Source of the DNA: Stutzerimonas stutzeri
Lineage (GTDB): Bacteria > Pseudomonadota > Gammaproteobacteria > Pseudomonadales > Pseudomonadaceae
Length of the DNA stretch: 64,000 bases
Assembly: GCA_002387205.1 (NCBI GenBank)
Contig: DGLA01000014.1
Location: 14,293-78,292, forward strand
Direction: 5' to 3'
Under the pieces are notes generated by a model. The model saw only the letters and a program-made list of their open reading frames with translations. It was not told the origin of the DNA and searched no databases. Below are positions 38,634 to 47,118 of this stretch, in pieces. Position 1 is the stretch's first letter, and every line of letters begins with the position of its first letter. Both the position numbers and the translations under genes were made by a program.

Positions 38634-39833
38634 ATGCCCCTGCCGATTCTGCTCATCCTGGGCGCGCTCAGCGCCTTTGGCCCTCTGGCCATCGACTTCT
38701 ATCTACCAGCATTTCCGGCGATGGCGCGCGCTTTTGCCACGGATGTGGAACACGTTCAGCTGTCGCTCGCTGCCTACTTCGTCGGCCTGGCGCTGGGTCA
38801 GTTGATCTACGGGCCGCTGGCGGATCGTTACGGGCGGCGCTGGCCGCTGCTGGGCGGTGTCACCTTGTTTACCCTGGCCTCGCTGGCCTGCGCCTTCGCG
38901 CCATCGCTGGACTGGCTGATCGCAGCGCGTTTTGTGCAGGCGCTGGGGGGCTGCGCTGGTATGGTGGTGACCCGTGCCGTGGTCCGTGACAGCTGCGATC
39001 CGGTGCAAGGCGCAAAAGTGTTTTCCCAGCTGATGCTGGTCATGGGCGTGGCGCCGATTCTCGCGCCGCTGGCAGGCGGATTGCTGCTCAATAGCTTCGG
39101 GTGGCAGGCGATATTCGTCTCGCTGACCCTCTTCAGTGCGCTGTGTGGCGTCGCGGTCGCGCTGCGGTTACCTGAGACGTTGCCGGCGGACGCCCCGAAA
39201 CACCCATTGAGCGGCACCTTGGGGCGTTATATCGGCTTGTTCCGCGACCGTGAATTCATTGCCTTCGCCCTCGCCGGTGGCGTGGCCATGGCGGGGATGT
39301 TCGGCTATATCGCCGGCTCGCCATTCGTCTTCATCGAGCTGTACGGCGTTCCGGCCGAGCACTACGGCTGGCTGTTCGGCAGCAATGCGGCGGGCTTCAT
39401 CATCGTTTCGCAGATCAACGCACGGCTGCTGCGACTGCGCGGCCCGGGCTTCTGGCTGCGGCGTCTGGTCTGGTTCTACTTCGCCTGCGGTGCGACCTTG
39501 CTTGTGATCGCTCTGAACCAGCCGGACGTGCTCTGGCCGCTGCTGATCCCGCTGTTCGCAGGCCTTGCGAGCCTCGGCAGCATCCTGCCAAACGCCACGG
39601 CCTGTGCCATGGCCCAGCAGGGCAGGCAGGCGGGGCTGGCATCGGCGCTCATGGGCAGTCTGCAGTTCTGTGTCGCTGCCGTTGCGTCGGCTGCTGTGGG
39701 CTGGTTGCACAACGGCACGGCGGTGCCGATGGCATTGGTGATCGCGGTCTGCGCGCTGCTGGCGGCGTGCCTGGCCTGGTACACCGGTCAGATAGGCAGC
39801 TCGCAGCGCAGGCGGGAGTCCGCCTCGTCCTGA
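38634..39833 (+). CDS. Bcr/CflA family multidrug efflux MFS transporter
   Basis: A 399-residue 12-helix exporter. It begins MPLPILLILGALSAFGPLAIDFYLPAFPAMA. The MFS motif A (GQLIYGPLADRYGRRWPLL) and the DHA1 motif C region (VMGVAPILAPLAGG) identify the Bcr/CflA group. ATG 38634 gives the family start; an in-frame GTG at 38592 would add 14 residues with no better ribosome site. Substrate unknown. Confidence 0.9.
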   Translation: MPLPILLILGALSAFGPLAIDFYLPAFPAMARAFATDVEHVQLSLAAYFVGLALGQLIYGPLADRYGRRWPLLGGVTLFTLASLACAFAPSLDWLIAARFVQALGGCAGMVVTRAVVRDSCDPVQGAKVFSQLMLVMGVAPILAPLAGGLLLNSFGWQAIFVSLTLFSALCGVAVALRLPETLPADAPKHPLSGTLGRYIGLFRDREFIAFALAGGVAMAGMFGYIAGSPFVFIELYGVPAEHYGWLFGSNAAGFIIVSQINARLLRLRGPGFWLRRLVWFYFACGATLLVIALNQPDVLWPLLIPLFAGLASLGSILPNATACAMAQQGRQAGLASALMGSLQFCVAAVASAAVGWLHNGTAVPMALVIAVCALLAACLAWYTGQIGSSQRRRESASS

Positions 39834-39848
39834 GGCGGTCTCTGGGCT

Positions 39849-40862
39849 TCAGAACCCTTCGAGCACGATCTTGCCCTTGGCCTTGCCGCTTTCGATAAAG
39901 CCATGGGCGCGACGCAGATTTCCAGCGTTGATCGTGCCGTAATGCTCACCCAGGGTGGTCTTCAGCACGCCGCTGTCGATCAGCTCGGCGACGCGGTTGA
40001 GCAACTCGTGCTGGGCGATCATGTCCGGCGTCTGGTACAGCGAACGGGTGTACATGAACTCCCAGTGCAACGACAGGCTTTTGCGCTTGAGCAGGCTGAT
40101 GTCGAGGCTTGCGGGGTCATCGATCAGCGCCAGGCGACCCTGTGGCTGCAATGCCTCGACGATTTGCGCCAGGTGAATGTCGGTGTGGGTCAGGCTGGCG
40201 ACATGGGTGACATCGGCGATGCCTAGCCGCTGCAGTTCGGCGGCCAGCGGCTGGCTGTGATCGATCACCTCGTGGGCGCCCAGCTCGCGCACCCAGTCCC
40301 GGGTTTCGCTGCGCGAGGCCGTGCCGATAACCCTGAGCCCGGTCAGCTGACGCGCCAGCTGCGTCAGGATCGAACCCACACCTCCCGCCGCACCGACGAT
40401 AAGCAGACGCTGGTCGCGATCTAGCTCTCCTTCGCCGATTTGCAAACGTTCGAACAGCAGTTCCCAGGCGGTGATCGAGGTCAGCGGGAGCGCCGCCGCC
40501 GCAGCGAAATCGAGGCTGGCCGGCTTGCGACCAACGATACGCTCATCCACCAGATGCAGCTCGCTGTTCGCCCCGGGGCGGTCCAGCGCGCCGGCGTAGA
40601 ACACCTCATCGCCGGGCTTGAACAGGCTGACCTCGCTGCCCACCGAGCGAACCACGCCGGCCACATCCCAGCCGAGCACCTGATGCTGGCCGCCTTCCGG
40701 CTGTACACGCATGCGGATCTTGGTGTCCACCGGATTCACCGAGATGGCGCGGACCTCGACCAGCAGGTCGCGTGGGCCGGGCGTGGGATCAGGCAGTTCG
40801 ATATCGATCAGCGAATGCGCGTCTTCGACCGGCAGGGATTGCTGGTAACCGATGGCTTTCAT
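39849..40862 (-). CDS. Zinc-type alcohol dehydrogenase-like / quinone oxidoreductase family protein
   Basis: A 337-residue MDR-superfamily enzyme. N-terminal GroES-like domain (MKAIGYQQSLPVEDAHSL), then a Rossmann fold with VGAAGGVGSILTQLA. Zn-binding residues are absent, placing it in the QOR/ZADH-like group that reduces C=C or quinones with NADPH. ATG 40862 has AAGGAG upstream; the long upstream frame is a shadow of the LysR gene. Divergent from the LysR gene, a usual pairing. Confidence 0.9.
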   Translation of the reverse strand: MKAIGYQQSLPVEDAHSLIDIELPDPTPGPRDLLVEVRAISVNPVDTKIRMRVQPEGGQHQVLGWDVAGVVRSVGSEVSLFKPGDEVFYAGALDRPGANSELHLVDERIVGRKPASLDFAAAAALPLTSITAWELLFERLQIGEGELDRDQRLLIVGAAGGVGSILTQLARQLTGLRVIGTASRSETRDWVRELGAHEVIDHSQPLAAELQRLGIADVTHVASLTHTDIHLAQIVEALQPQGRLALIDDPASLDISLLKRKSLSLHWEFMYTRSLYQTPDMIAQHELLNRVAELIDSGVLKTTLGEHYGTINAGNLRRAHGFIESGKAKGKIVLEGF

Positions 40863-40968
40863 CGTAGGTCTCCTTCTTGGCTGGACATTGAAGGCTGTCA
40901 TGTTCGGCTTTCGCGTCCAGAAGAAAAACCTCATATTGCACTGAGGCTCTTTCAACGGATTATTGAAA

Positions 40969-41886
40969 ATGCTGCGTAGCGATGACCTGCAGGTGTTTGT
41001 GCTGACCGCTGAGCTAGGCAGTCTGTCTGCCGCCGCCAGGCGGTTGGAGTTGTCGCCCGCCGTTGCCAGTGCGGCGCTCAAGCGACTGGAAGGACAACTG
41101 GGCTGCCGCTTGCTGGCGCGTTCGACCCGTAGCCTGCGGCTCACCGGCGAGGGCGAGCTGTATCTGCCCCATGCGCGCTCGGCCTTGCAGAGTCTTGTCG
41201 AGGGCCAGCAACTGCTGGCAGGCGGCAAGGCGACCATCAGTGGCACGTTGCAGCTGTCGGCGCCGTCCGACTTCGGCCGCAATGTCCTCATGCCCTGGCT
41301 GGACGAGTTCCAGATGCAACATCCACTGCTGAGCCTTCGGTTGTTGCTGGCCGATCGCAATGCCGATCTGTTCCGGCAACCGGTCGATATCGCGCTGCGC
41401 TACGGCCAGCCGGAAGACTCAAGCCTGGTGGCGCTACCGGTGGCAGCATCCAATAGGCGCGTGCTCTGTGCCGCGCCGGGTTACCTCGAGGCGCGCGGAT
41501 CGCCGCACTCGCTTGCCGAACTCGCCGACCATAACTGCCTGCGCTTCATGTTGGCGGGGCGGGTGCATGAGCGCTGGTGCTTCTATGACGGTCGGCGTGA
41601 GCTGCAACAGACGGTGAGCGGTGACCGCATCAGCGACGATGCCGACGTGGTGCGCCGATGGGCGTTGGCGGGGCAGGGGGTGGTGTACAAATCCTGGCTG
41701 GACGTCGCTCAGGATGTGCAGTCGGGGCGACTGGTCGTACTGCTGCCGGAGCTGGTGGGCGAGCCGACGCCGCTGAACCTGATCTGTGCCCATCGTGCAC
41801 ATTTGGGCGAGCGGGTGAGGCTTCTGCGTGAGCACTTGGTCGAGCGATGCCAGCGGCTGATCCAGCTGGCGCCGTTCGCCCCTTGA
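40969..41886 (+). CDS. LysR family transcriptional regulator
   Basis: A 305-residue LTTR. N-terminal winged HTH (LQVFVLTAELGSLSAAARRLELSPAVASAALKRLEGQLGCRLL) and C-terminal co-inducer domain. ATG 40969 gives the family N-terminus. It probably regulates the divergent dehydrogenase gene, from which it is separated by 106 bp. Inducer unknown. Confidence 0.92.
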   Translation: MLRSDDLQVFVLTAELGSLSAAARRLELSPAVASAALKRLEGQLGCRLLARSTRSLRLTGEGELYLPHARSALQSLVEGQQLLAGGKATISGTLQLSAPSDFGRNVLMPWLDEFQMQHPLLSLRLLLADRNADLFRQPVDIALRYGQPEDSSLVALPVAASNRRVLCAAPGYLEARGSPHSLAELADHNCLRFMLAGRVHERWCFYDGRRELQQTVSGDRISDDADVVRRWALAGQGVVYKSWLDVAQDVQSGRLVVLLPELVGEPTPLNLICAHRAHLGERVRLLREHLVERCQRLIQLAPFAP

Positions 41887-41887
41887 C

Positions 41888-41906
41888 GGGCCGCACACGG
41901 CGGCCC
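41888..41906. terminator. Hairpin between convergent LysR and add genes
   Basis: GGGCCGC-ACACG-GCGGCCC followed by TTAT, two bases after the LysR stop. Short and GC-rich; plausible shared terminator. Confidence 0.5.
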
Positions 41907-41913
41907 TTATCGC

Positions 41914-42864
41914 TCACTTGGCCAGGCGCGCGTCGAGGCTGTTCTGGGCCAGACGGCGTGCCTGTTCCTCAGTCATGCCCAGGCTTTCTTGCAGGGCCAT
42001 GAAGTTCTCGGTGACGTAACCGCCAAAGTAAGCCGGATCGTCCGAGTTCACCGTCACCTTCACCCCCTGTTCCAGCATCTGCAGGATGTTGTGCTGGCTC
42101 ATGTCGTCGAACACGCAGAGCTTGGTGTTGGACAGCGGGCAGACCGTGAGCGGAATCTGCTCGTCGATCAGCCGCTCGATCAGTTTCGGGTCCTCGGATG
42201 CACGCACGCCGTGGTCGATGCGGCTGACCTTGAGCAGGTCCAGCGCTTCCCAGATGTATTGCGGCGGGCCTTCTTCGCCGGCATGGGCCACGGCAAGAAA
42301 GCCTTCGGCGCGGGCCTTGGCAAAGACCCGCTCGAACTTGCTCGGTGGGTGTCCCATTTCGGAGCTGTCCAGGCCGACCGCGAAGAAGGCGTCGCGGAAG
42401 GGCATCGCCTGTTCCAGTGTCTTGAAGGCTTCCTCTTCCGGCAGATGACGCAGGAAGCTCAGGATCAGCCCGCTGCTGATGCCGAGCAACTCGCGGCCGT
42501 CCGCCAGCGCGCCGCTGATTCCGCGCAGGGCCACTTCGAACGGAATGCCGCGCTCGGTGTGGGTCTGCGGATCATAGAAGGGCTCGGTGTGGACGACGTT
42601 CTGCTCTTCGCATTTCTGCAGATAGGCCCAGGTCAGGTCGTAGAAATCCTGCTCGGTTCGCAGTACGTCGGCGCCGGCGTAGTAGAGGTCAAGAAACTCC
42701 TGCAGGTTGCCGAAATTGTAGGCGCTGCGCAGTGCGTCTACGTCACCCCAGGGCAGGGCGATCTTGTTGCGTTCGGCCAGGCGGAACAACAGCTCGGGTT
42801 CGAGAGAGCCTTCAAGATGCAGGTGCAGCTCGGCTTTGGGCAAGGCGTTGAGCCAGTCGTACAT
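41914..42864 (-). CDS. add: Adenosine/adenine deaminase
   Basis: A 316-residue TIM-barrel metal deaminase. Metal ligands in PKAELHLHLEGS, catalytic HAGEEGPP, DHGV and NSDDPAYFGGYVTENF. The DPAYFGGY ending is the pattern of adenine deaminases of the ADE group (the P. aeruginosa homologue is one) rather than classic adenosine deaminase. The symbol follows usual annotation. ATG 42864 fits the family N-terminus MYDWLNALPKAELH. Confidence 0.9.
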   Translation of the reverse strand: MYDWLNALPKAELHLHLEGSLEPELLFRLAERNKIALPWGDVDALRSAYNFGNLQEFLDLYYAGADVLRTEQDFYDLTWAYLQKCEEQNVVHTEPFYDPQTHTERGIPFEVALRGISGALADGRELLGISSGLILSFLRHLPEEEAFKTLEQAMPFRDAFFAVGLDSSEMGHPPSKFERVFAKARAEGFLAVAHAGEEGPPQYIWEALDLLKVSRIDHGVRASEDPKLIERLIDEQIPLTVCPLSNTKLCVFDDMSQHNILQMLEQGVKVTVNSDDPAYFGGYVTENFMALQESLGMTEEQARRLAQNSLDARLAK

Positions 42865-43383
42865 AAGAAACCCCGTCTGGAAAAGGCGCATTTAATCACG
42901 CCAGGCGAATTGACCCCAGAGTCAGCGCGACCTGCACAGCAGGTTGCCGGTTGCTGACCCTCCTCTGGATCCTGTCCGAACTGTGCAAAAAACGAGCACA
43001 TTGCCACAAGCGAGGCCGGACGGGGCCGGGCGCCATCAGCTCAACTGTTATCCACAGTTTTGTCCACGGGTTCTGAGCATAACCTCAGGACGCTTGTATG
43101 GCATTTTGAAATTGCCGTCCAGCGCCGCGACTCACGAGAAAAACTGTCTGTAAATCAATGGTTTTCCCTTCGATGATGGCATCAAAAAATGTTTTGGTTA
43201 AAAATTGAGCAATAGTTGGGAGGCCGCGCCGCTGTTGGGTCTGGCTGGTTGGTCCCAGGGTTATCCACAGATCAGTACACACAAATGGTGGAAAAACGGG
43301 CGGCGAAAAAAAGCCACGCTTCGTTGCAACAAGCGCGGCTTTGGGGCGTTGGCGCACCGGTAACGGTACGCCTGGACGCCTGA
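42865..43383. other. 520-bp intergenic region with DnaA boxes
   Basis: No open frame here looks like a gene. It contains two perfect DnaA boxes TTATCCACA (43048-43056, 43261-43269) and a near-match TTGTCCACG (43060-43068), all on the + strand, an A+T-richer patch at 43140-43210, and the terminator of the lipoprotein gene. It is not an oriC by context: dnaA and dnaN are absent and there are few boxes. Confidence 0.7.
43306..43342 (-). terminator. Rho-independent terminator of the lipoprotein gene
   Basis: On the minus strand AAAGCCGCGCTT / AAGCGTGGCTTT (one G-U pair) followed by a run of seven T, 42 bp after the stop codon. Confidence 0.8.
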
Positions 43384-43668
43384 TCAGTTCTGTTGGGCTG
43401 GCGCAGGTTCGCGCGGCTGGACCGGCTCGCCAACATCCGGCTCGTCATCGTTGGGCATGGTCACGTCAACGTCGGGTACTGTAACGGTCTTTTCCTTGGT
43501 GCCGACGTCCACTTCAGGCGAATCCACGTCATATTCGGGCATGTTGCCGCCTTCGACTTCAACGTCCGGAAGCGAGCCTTCTTCGGTCTTCTCGACATCA
43601 CAGCCGGCCATTCCCAGCGTTGTCAGCAGGACGGCGCCCGGGATCAGCCACTTGTATTTGCTTTTCAT
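43384..43668 (-). CDS. Small acidic putative lipoprotein
   Basis: A 94-residue protein with a signal peptide (MKSKYKWLIPGAVLLTTLGMAGC) ending in a lipobox, Cys at residue 23. The mature part is highly acidic and made of imperfect repeats around P-D-V-x-V (PDVEVEG, SPEVDVG, VPDVDVTMP), ending Pro/Gln-rich. It is low-complexity, probably disordered and periplasmic or outer-membrane. No known function recognised. It has a good ribosome site (AGGAG) and its own terminator, so it is a real gene. Confidence 0.82.
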   Translation of the reverse strand: MKSKYKWLIPGAVLLTTLGMAGCDVEKTEEGSLPDVEVEGGNMPEYDVDSPEVDVGTKEKTVTVPDVDVTMPNDDEPDVGEPVQPREPAPAQQN

Positions 43669-43818
43669 CGTTGAACTCCTCTTTCACAGCGGAATGCGTG
43701 TTTCGGCACTTCCACTCAAATGTGTTGGGGCACATGCGCATGGGAGCGCCGACCCAACGGCAAGTGCCGCTGATATAGGGACTTCGCCTATACCGCGCAG
43801 TTCAACCAGTAGCGATGC

Positions 43819-44409
43819 TCATGGGGTCAACGGGTGCAGCGCCGAACGGCCGCGGGTGATGTCGGCCAGAAGCTGTTGCAAGCGAGGCTGCTGCTCGGCG
43901 GGCAGGGCCAGCTGCAGTTCGGCGCCCTCGGCATCGAAGGTTTCGATGACTATGTGCGCGTCGTATTCATCCAGGCGCGCCTTGAACAGTGCGAGCTCGG
44001 CGAAACGGCAATGACAACTGCAGCGGACCCGGGCCACCAGTTCGACGCGCTCGCCCGCCTGCAGGCATTTTGCAGTGGAACCGCCATAGGCACGGGCCAG
44101 GCCGCCAGTGCCCAGCTGGATGCCGCCAAACCAGCGAATCACTACCACTGCCACCTGGTCGCAGTCCTGTCCTTCGATGGCGGTGAGCATGGGGCGACCG
44201 GCCGTTCCGCCGGGCTCGCCGTCGTCACTGAAACGATAGTGGTCGCCGATTTTCCAGGCCCAGCAGTTGTGTGTGGCGCTGGGGTCACTGACCGCCTGGA
44301 TGAACGCCTGAGCGTCTTCCGCAGTGGATACCGGTACAGCCTTGGCAAGAAAGCGGCTCTTGCGAATGGTTTCCTGATATTCGCAAGGCGCGGCGAGCGT
44401 AAAGGGCAT
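43819..44409 (-). CDS. yigZ: YigZ/IMPACT family protein
   Basis: A 196-residue protein. N-terminal UPF0029/IMPACT domain with KSRFLA, HNCWAWKIG, FSDDGEPGGTAGRPML and VVVIRWFGGIQLGTGGLARAYG; C-terminal ferredoxin-like DUF1949 domain. The eukaryotic homologue regulates translation through GCN1. The bacterial role is unclear, though the fold suggests nucleic acid binding. ATG 44409 is the family start. Confidence 0.92.
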   Translation of the reverse strand: MPFTLAAPCEYQETIRKSRFLAKAVPVSTAEDAQAFIQAVSDPSATHNCWAWKIGDHYRFSDDGEPGGTAGRPMLTAIEGQDCDQVAVVVIRWFGGIQLGTGGLARAYGGSTAKCLQAGERVELVARVRCSCHCRFAELALFKARLDEYDAHIVIETFDAEGAELQLALPAEQQPRLQQLLADITRGRSALHPLTP

Positions 44410-44595
44410 GATCGAAGAGGTTTTCCTTGGGGCTCGGTAGTGTAGCGGCCGCTGAGCGCGTCTGGGCAGTTGCCCGGTAGAGGGACGGGCATTTGGTCGA
44501 TCCGGGTGAACTTTGCATCCTGCGCGGCCCACGAATTCCATGACGGGTCTTCAAGGCCCCCCGATTTTCCGAAACTCGAAAATGGAGGAATCGCC

Positions 44596-44925
44596 ATGCT
44601 CAATTCCCAATACGAGGCCTGTATCCAGGCTTGCTCCAACTGCGCCATCGTCTGCGAAACCTGTGCGGCATCCTGCCTGCGGGAAGACGACGTGAAAATG
44701 ATGGCTCGCTGCATTGAACTGGACCGCGACTGCGCTGACCTCTGCGCCCTCGCTGCCACGCTGATGACCCGTGACAGCGCCCTGGCAAAGGAGATGTGCC
44801 GCATCTGTGCCCAGGCCTGCCGCGAGTGCGGTGAGGAGTGTGCCAAGCATCAGATGGACCATTGCCAGGCCTGCGCCGAAGCCTGCCGCAAGTGTGCCGA
44901 AGAGTGCGAGAAGATGGCGGCTTGA
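44596..44925 (+). CDS. Four-helix-bundle copper storage protein (Csp3-like)
   Basis: A 109-residue protein with 19 Cys (9, 13, 16, 20, 23, 27, 39, 46, 50, 68, 71, 75, 78, 82, 90, 93, 97, 100, 104), most in C-x2/3-C spacing along four helices. It has no signal peptide, so it is cytosolic like Csp3. Csp proteins line the bundle core with Cys thiolates and hold many Cu(I) ions. GGAGG lies before ATG 44596. It fits the nearby cueR-copA-copZ copper genes but shows no CueR box. Confidence 0.9.
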   Translation: MLNSQYEACIQACSNCAIVCETCAASCLREDDVKMMARCIELDRDCADLCALAATLMTRDSALAKEMCRICAQACRECGEECAKHQMDHCQACAEACRKCAEECEKMAA

Positions 44926-45071
44926 CCTGATGTCGCTCAGATGAGGGTCGCGCAGGAAACTGTCGACCCTTCAGGGCTGCGGATGCCGGCAATCAGCAGC
45001 TTGTTGATCGAGCGTGCTTGATCAAGACTTGCGCCAGGTCGGGCGCAGGTAAAGCGTGGGACAGGCCAGGT

Positions 45072-45599
45072 TCAGTGGCTGCCTTGCAAGCCGTGATAGG
45101 CGCGATCGAAATAGACCAGTCCGTCGGCATCGTTCTGACGCTTCAACGCCAGTACTTCGCAGAACAGGATGTCATGGGTGCCTACGCTGGTGCTGTGGCT
45201 GACCCGGCAATCAAAGGACACCGCAGCGCCTTCCAGCACAGGAGAGCCGGTCAGCCAGGTGGTCCAGCTGGCAGCGGCGAAGCGCTCAGCCATGGGCGTC
45301 TTGCCGCCAAACAGGTTCGACAGCTCGCGCTGACTACTGGCGAGGGTGTTGACGCACAGCTGCGCATTGGCCGTGACGATGGGATGGGCCGATGCCGTAC
45401 GGTTCAGGCAGACCAGCAGGGTAGGCGGGTCGTCGGTCACGCTGCACACCGCAGTCGCAGTGAAGCCGGCACATCCGCTCGGTCCGTCGGTGGTGATCAC
45501 GTTGACCGCGGCGGCCAGGCGCGCCATGGCGTCGCGGTAATCCTGCTTTATCACAGCGGGCGCGGTGAGATTCATGGGGTCGAGCTCAGCCAGATTCAT
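45072..45599 (-). CDS. rutF: RutF, flavin reductase of pyrimidine utilisation
   Basis: A 175-residue FMN reductase of the flavin-reductase-like family (ITTDGPSGCAGFTATAVCSVTDDPPTLLVCLNR). It supplies reduced FMN to the RutA monooxygenase. Last gene of the leftward rutABCDEF operon in this window; no rutG permease follows. Confidence 0.94.
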   Translation of the reverse strand: MNLAELDPMNLTAPAVIKQDYRDAMARLAAAVNVITTDGPSGCAGFTATAVCSVTDDPPTLLVCLNRTASAHPIVTANAQLCVNTLASSQRELSNLFGGKTPMAERFAAASWTTWLTGSPVLEGAAVSFDCRVSHSTSVGTHDILFCEVLALKRQNDADGLVYFDRAYHGLQGSH

Positions 45600-45611
45600 G
45601 TCAATTCTCCA

Positions 45612-46202
45612 TCAGGCGAGGACGCAGGCCCGGTCGAAGGGCAGGCGTGGCAGGCGGTCGCGCAGTTTGCTGGCGTCGCCGTAGCCGAGGTTGATCAGGA
45701 GGTTGGATTTCCAGGTCGTACCGGCAAAAAAGGCCTCGTCCAGCGCCTTGGCGTCGAAGCCTGACATCGGCCCGGTATCCAGCCCCAGCGCACGGGCGGC
45801 GAGGATCAGGTAGCCCGCCTGCAGCGAGCTGTTGCGCAGGGCATTCTCGGTGATCAGTGCCGGTTGCCCCGCGTACCAGCTACGGGCGTCGGCGAAGGGG
45901 AACAGCTCCGGCAGGGTTTCCGGGAAGTCTTCGTCGTAAGCCACGATGACCGTGACCGGCGCGCTCATGGTCTTTTCCAGGTTGCCTTTGGACAGGCAGG
46001 GCGCGAGCTTCTGCTTGCCCTCGGGCGTGCGCACGAAGACGAAGCGGCCCGGGCAGCTGTTGACCGCGGTCGGGCCAAGGCTGACCTGTGCATAGAGCTG
46101 TTCGAGCAGGGCGTCCGGCACCGGCTTGTCCAGCCAGGCGCTGTGCGTGCGGCCCTCGCTGAACAGCGTGGCGAGGGCTTGGGAATCGATGGGGGTGGAC
46201 AT
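45612..46202 (-). CDS. rutE: RutE, malonic semialdehyde reductase
   Basis: A 196-residue nitroreductase-fold FMN enzyme (EGRTHSAWLDKPVPDALLEQLY; LGLDTGPMSGFDAKALDEAFF). It reduces toxic malonic semialdehyde to 3-hydroxypropionate at the end of the Rut pathway. Tight spacing (12 bp) to both rutD and rutF. Confidence 0.95.
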   Translation of the reverse strand: MSTPIDSQALATLFSEGRTHSAWLDKPVPDALLEQLYAQVSLGPTAVNSCPGRFVFVRTPEGKQKLAPCLSKGNLEKTMSAPVTVIVAYDEDFPETLPELFPFADARSWYAGQPALITENALRNSSLQAGYLILAARALGLDTGPMSGFDAKALDEAFFAGTTWKSNLLINLGYGDASKLRDRLPRLPFDRACVLA

Positions 46203-46214
46203 GTTCGGGTTTCC

Positions 46215-47012
46215 TCAGGTTGCCTCGACCTGGCCGCATTGTTCGGCCAGATAGCTCAGCAGGACTCGGTTAAAGGGTTCGCTATCGCTGACGCTAGAGG
46301 CGTGGCCGCCGTATTCCAGCAACTCCAGACGCGCATGGGGCAGCACCTGTGCCATGTGCTGCGAGCGGTTCCAGGGCACCAGCATGTCGTCGCGGTTGGC
46401 GATCAGCAATGTCGGCGTCTGGATGCTTGCCAGTTCGGCCTCGATATCGAAATTCAGCAGCGCTTCGATTCGGCGCAGCAGGGTAACCGGGGCCGGGAAA
46501 TGCGCCAGCGCGTGCTCATCGTCCCTGGCCAATCGTTCACTGTTGGCGGCGATCCAGTCCGGCGGGTAAAGGAACAGGGACTGCGCCTGTACATAGGCGG
46601 CCGGGCCGCTGTCGCGCAGCAGGTTCTTGCGGACCGCGAAGCAGCGGGCGCTGTGCGGGTTCGGGCTGCTCCAAGCGTTGATCAGCACCTGGCTCTGCAG
46701 CAGTTGCGGGCGCAACAGGGCCATTTGCAGTCCGACCAGCCCGCCAAGCGCATGGCCAATGAAATGGCACTGGCGGATGTCCAGGCTGTCGAGCAGATCC
46801 AGCAACTCAAGCGCCATGGATTCGATCGAGTAACCCTCCGGGAGCGAGGCCTGGCTCTTGTTGGTGCCCAGCTGGTCATAGACCAGTACGCGATAGTCCT
46901 GCGACAGAAGTGGCAGTTGTGGTGTCCAGAAGGCACCGGCGCCGCCGAGCCCGGAGCTGAGCACCAGCGTCGGTGCGTCGCTGTCGAGGCGCCCATGAAT
47001 TTCGTAGTGCAT
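46215..47012 (-). CDS. rutD: RutD, alpha/beta hydrolase (aminoacrylate/carbamate hydrolase)
   Basis: A 265-residue alpha/beta hydrolase starting MHYEIHGRLDSDAPTLVLSSGLGG. It contains HFIGHALGGLVG at the nucleophile elbow (Ala replaces the usual Ser, as in the RutD group) and a terminal GGHASS. It speeds aminoacrylate or carbamate breakdown. A REP element separates it from rutC. Confidence 0.93.
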   Translation of the reverse strand: MHYEIHGRLDSDAPTLVLSSGLGGAGAFWTPQLPLLSQDYRVLVYDQLGTNKSQASLPEGYSIESMALELLDLLDSLDIRQCHFIGHALGGLVGLQMALLRPQLLQSQVLINAWSSPNPHSARCFAVRKNLLRDSGPAAYVQAQSLFLYPPDWIAANSERLARDDEHALAHFPAPVTLLRRIEALLNFDIEAELASIQTPTLLIANRDDMLVPWNRSQHMAQVLPHARLELLEYGGHASSVSDSEPFNRVLLSYLAEQCGQVEAT

Positions 47013-47043
47013 GTTTGTACCTCCGCGAGGTGTCGGCACTTGC

Positions 47044-47108
47044 GTAGGAGCGGGCTTGGTTGCGAAGCCGCTCATTGGTAAAGCGTTCGCGAGCAAGCTC
47101 GCTCCTAC
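47044..47108. repeat. Complete REP palindrome inside the rut operon
   Basis: Outer arms GTAGGAGC/GCTCCTAC enclose the typical Pseudomonas REP core (GGGCTTGGTTGCGAAGCC ... TTCGCGAGCAAGC). It lies in the 106-bp gap between rutC and rutD; the other rut junctions are short or overlapping. Confidence 0.9.
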
Positions 47109-47118
47109 GGGGCGCATG

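Noticed and set aside
39849..41360. Extended 503-codon version of the alcohol dehydrogenase
   Set aside because: The extra N-terminal ~166 residues run antisense through the LysR gene; ATG 40862 with AAGGAG is the real start.
43048..43269. Replication origin
   Set aside because: Only three DnaA boxes, no dnaA/dnaN/gidA neighbourhood and no AT-rich unwinding element of usual size.
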